A DNA stretch of 64,000 nucleotides from the NCBI RefSeq assembly GCF_900110755.1, contig NZ_FOFF01000001.1, positions 424,153-488,152 on the forward strand, in the 5' to 3' direction. The translations under genes and the position numbers were made by a program. The DNA is from Streptomyces sp. yr375 (GTDB lineage: Bacteria; Actinomycetota; Actinomycetes; Streptomycetales; Streptomycetaceae). Position 1 is the first letter of the stretch; each line of letters starts with the position of its first letter. Shown here one piece after another: positions 61,994 to 64,000 of the stretch. The notes under the pieces were generated by a model, which was given only the letters and a program-made list of their open reading frames with translations, did not search any database and was not told the DNA's origin.

Positions 61994-64000
61994 GCCAACT
62001 GCCGCCGCACCAGCTCGTGGAGCCGGCCGCCCGTGTCCGCGAGGAGCTGGGCGGGCGGTCCCTGCTGGGCGACCTTGCCGTTCTCCATCACGACGACCCG
62101 GTCCGCGTCCATCACCGTCGACAGGCGGTGCGCGATGACGACCCGGGTGGCGTTGAGCTTGCGGGTGCTCTCGATGACCGTGCGCTGCGTCTCGTTGTCG
62201 AGGGCGCTGGTCGCCTCGTCGAAGAACAGGATGCGCGGCCTGCGGATCAGCGCCTGGGCGATCATCAGCCGCTGGCGCTGGCCGCCCGACACCGACCCGC
62301 TGCCCGACACGATCGTGTGCAGCCCCATCGGCATGCGCTTGATGTCCTCCGCGAGCCCCGCAAGCTCGGCGGCGGCCATCGCCTCCTCGGGCGTGTAGGC
62401 GCCGGTGCCGCAGATGACGTCGAGGAGGGACCCGGTGAACGGCTGGGCGTGCTGGAGCACCACCCCGCACTGCCGGCGCACCGCCGACTGGTCGAGAGCC
62501 GCGAGGTCCTGGCCGTCGTACAGCACACTGCCCGAGACCGGTTTGTCGAAGCCGATCAGGAGCCTCAGGAGCGTCGACTTGCCGCAGCCGCTCGGGCCGA
62601 CGATCGCCACGAACTCGCCCGGCCGCACCTCGAAGGAGACGTCGTCGAGGACGAGGGGGCCGTCGTCGGAGTAGCGGAAGGAGAGCCGGCGGGCCTCGAG
62701 CGCGCCGGTCAGCGGGCCCGGCCGGGTGTTCGCCGTACGGACCTCGGGCATCGTCTCCAGCACCGGCCGGATCTCCTCGAACAGCGGCAGCGCGGCCACC
62801 GCCGACACGAACGCCCCGGTCAGCGAGGTGACGGCGGTGAGCAGCATCGTCACCGACGTGTTGAAGGTGAGGAAGTCCGCCGCCGACAGCGCGCCCCGGG
62901 CCGGACCGGCCAGCAGCATGAACATCAGCAGCGAGCACAGCGGCAGGTACACCGAGCCCAGCACCGTGCTGAGGTTCTTGATCCGGCCCAGGCGCTGCTG
63001 AAGCTCCCGGCTGCGCGCGAACTGCGCCGCCCAGGCCGCGTACGCGTAGTTCTCGGCCGCCGCCACCCGCAGCTTCGGCAGCCCGCGCAGCGTTTGGAAC
63101 GCCTGGTTGTTGAGCTTGTTGGAGAGCACGATCAGCCGCCGCTGCCAGCGCACCTGCCACAGTCCGAGCGCCAGGAACACCGACGCGATGACGACCAGCA
63201 TGCCGATCGCCGCCAGCGCCATCGGCACGCTGTACCAGAGCAGCAGTCCCAGATTCATCGCGCCGACGGTGACGGACTGCACGACCGACGGGCCGAGCCC
63301 CGCCAGCAGCCGGCGGATCGCGCTGATGCCCATCGCGGCACTCGCCAGCTCGCCCGTGGAACGCTCCGCGAAGAACTTCGTCGGCAGACGCAAAAGCCGG
63401 TCCCAGACGGCCGGTTGGAGCGTCGCCTCGATCCGGCCCTCCAGCCGCAGGATGGTCATGTTCTGCAGCAGCATGAACGCCGCCGCGACCACGCCGGCCA
63501 CCATCACGGCCAGACACATCTGCGTGATCAGCCCCTGCTGCGCCTTCGGCACGAACTCGCCGAGCACCTTGCCGGTCGCGATCGGCACCAACGCCCCGAT
63601 CGCCACCGTCACCAGCCCGCTGAGCAACAGGTTCGACAGGTCGCCGCCGGTGCCGCGCATACTGAACCGCAGCAGGCCGAGCGGGCTCAACTTCCGTTCC
63701 GGCAGCGGGCGGTAGAACATCACGGCCCGCGGTTCGAACTCCTCCGCGTTGGCCTTCTCGACCGGCGTCTCCCGCCCGGTCCCGGGATGGACGCAGACGT
63801 AACCGCCGCGCCGCCACAGCAGCGCGACCGGCGCCCCGGACAGCGCCCGGTGGCCGACCAGCGGGCCCACGTCGTCCCGCCACCAGCGGCCGTCCAGGCG
63901 GACGGCCCGGGCGCGCACCCGGGAGGCGAGGGCGACCCGCTCGAGCGGGTCCAGCCGCTCGCTGTCGGCGCCCATCTGCGCGGGCTCGGCGAGGGTGATC
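61990..64000 (-). CDS. NHLP-type bacteriocin/peptide export ABC transporter (5' end beyond window)
   Basis: At least 670 residues are visible and the frame stays open at the right edge. An N-terminal region (LLWRRGGYVCVHPGTGRETP) leads into six membrane helices (about 115-400) and an ATPase domain (about 430-661; GPSGCGKST, signature SVSGGQRQRL, Walker B RILFFDEATSALD). The wording FYRPLPERKLSPLGLL and the lack of a peptidase domain match the NHLM/NHLP family transporters that export lanthipeptide-like or proteusin-like peptides. A family member is typically longer, so the start lies outside. Confidence 0.83.
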   Translation of the reverse strand, partial: ITLAEPAQMGADSERLDPLERVALASRVRARAVRLDGRWWRDDVGPLVGHRALSGAPVALLWRRGGYVCVHPGTGRETPVEKANAEEFEPRAVMFYRPLPERKLSPLGLLRFSMRGTGGDLSNLLLSGLVTVAIGALVPIATGKVLGEFVPKAQQGLITQMCLAVMVAGVVAAAFMLLQNMTILRLEGRIEATLQPAVWDRLLRLPTKFFAERSTGELASAAMGISAIRRLLAGLGPSVVQSVTVGAMNLGLLLWYSVPMALAAIGMLVVIASVFLALGLWQVRWQRRLIVLSNKLNNQAFQTLRGLPKLRVAAAENYAYAAWAAQFARSRELQQRLGRIKNLSTVLGSVYLPLCSLLMFMLLAGPARGALSAADFLTFNTSVTMLLTAVTSLTGAFVSAVAALPLFEEIRPVLETMPEVRTANTRPGPLTGALEARRLSFRYSDDGPLVLDDVSFEVRPGEFVAIVGPSGCGKSTLLRLLIGFDKPVSGSVLYDGQDLAALDQSAVRRQCGVVLQHAQPFTGSLLDVICGTGAYTPEEAMAAAELAGLAEDIKRMPMGLHTIVSGSGSVSGGQRQRLMIAQALIRRPRILFFDEATSALDNETQRTVIESTRKLNATRVVIAHRLSTVMDADRVVVMENGKVAQQGPPAQLLADTGGRLHELVRRQLA

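Overview
The window is very GC-rich with strong third-position GC bias. It carries BM3-type and CYP105-type P450s, a subtilisin inhibitor, PAS/GAF/SpoIIE phosphatases, Tat and lipoprotein secreted enzymes, an iron box and a perfect CebR operator. All of this points to a Streptomyces chromosome, probably an arm or semi-accessory region rich in catabolic and regulatory genes. I see no rRNA, tRNA, CRISPR array, IS element or phage genes.

Layout. 1-9,900 is an L-rhamnose locus. The catabolic genes rhaI and rhaD (cut by the left edge) read left. Divergent from them are an RbsA-type ABC importer (ATPase, two permeases, binding lipoprotein), rhamnose mutarotase, a secreted beta-propeller protein that may release rhamnose from plant or algal polymers, and a LacI regulator. 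The divergent promoters carry LacI-like operators. 9,960-31,135 is a mixed region: a peptidase, a PIG-L deacetylase, a Cys-rich/pentapeptide-repeat protein, a CYP102-like P450 with its TetR regulator, an iron-box-controlled DUF2470 protein, a lactonase, a FUSC exporter, a PAS-LuxR regulator beside a self-sufficient P450-reductase fusion, a PHP/HhH protein, VanZ, DUF4230, a PRPP synthetase paralogue and a frameshifted STAS gene. 31,156-40,776 holds redox genes in small regulated units: MarR with an aldehyde/alcohol dehydrogenase pair, a TetR-DUF1304 unit with a perfect operator, F420/FMN-type proteins, and a P450-ferredoxin operon behind a 19-bp palindrome.

41,171-56,618 is the most unusual part. 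Two paralogous genes encode single-chain fusions of an ECF sigma-like module, a zinc-finger anti-sigma-like module, one membrane helix and an extracellular ricin-type lectin domain. They bracket a secreted GH2 beta-galactosidase-like enzyme, a CebR-controlled GH9 cellulase, a multi-sensor SpoIIE phosphatase and a small RHH/Fic-like toxin-antitoxin pair. The second fusion gene is followed by a tandem triplication that repeats its own last codons and stop. I propose that the two fusions are membrane-bound carbohydrate sensors acting on transcription; this is inference.

56,681-64,000 has an FMN 2-hydroxyacid oxidase, a probable autoregulated RHH-like protein, a subtilisin inhibitor with P1 lysine, a Ppx/GppA phosphatase, an alpha/beta hydrolase, an SRPBCC protein and most of an NHLP-type peptide-exporting ABC transporter cut by the right edge, so a peptide natural-product cluster may continue there.

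Start sites were chosen by ribosome-binding site, family N-termini and operon overlaps. Several genes lack a ribosome-binding site but have a TANNNT box 6-7 nt before the start and are probably leaderless. Family names come from reading motifs, not from database searches.
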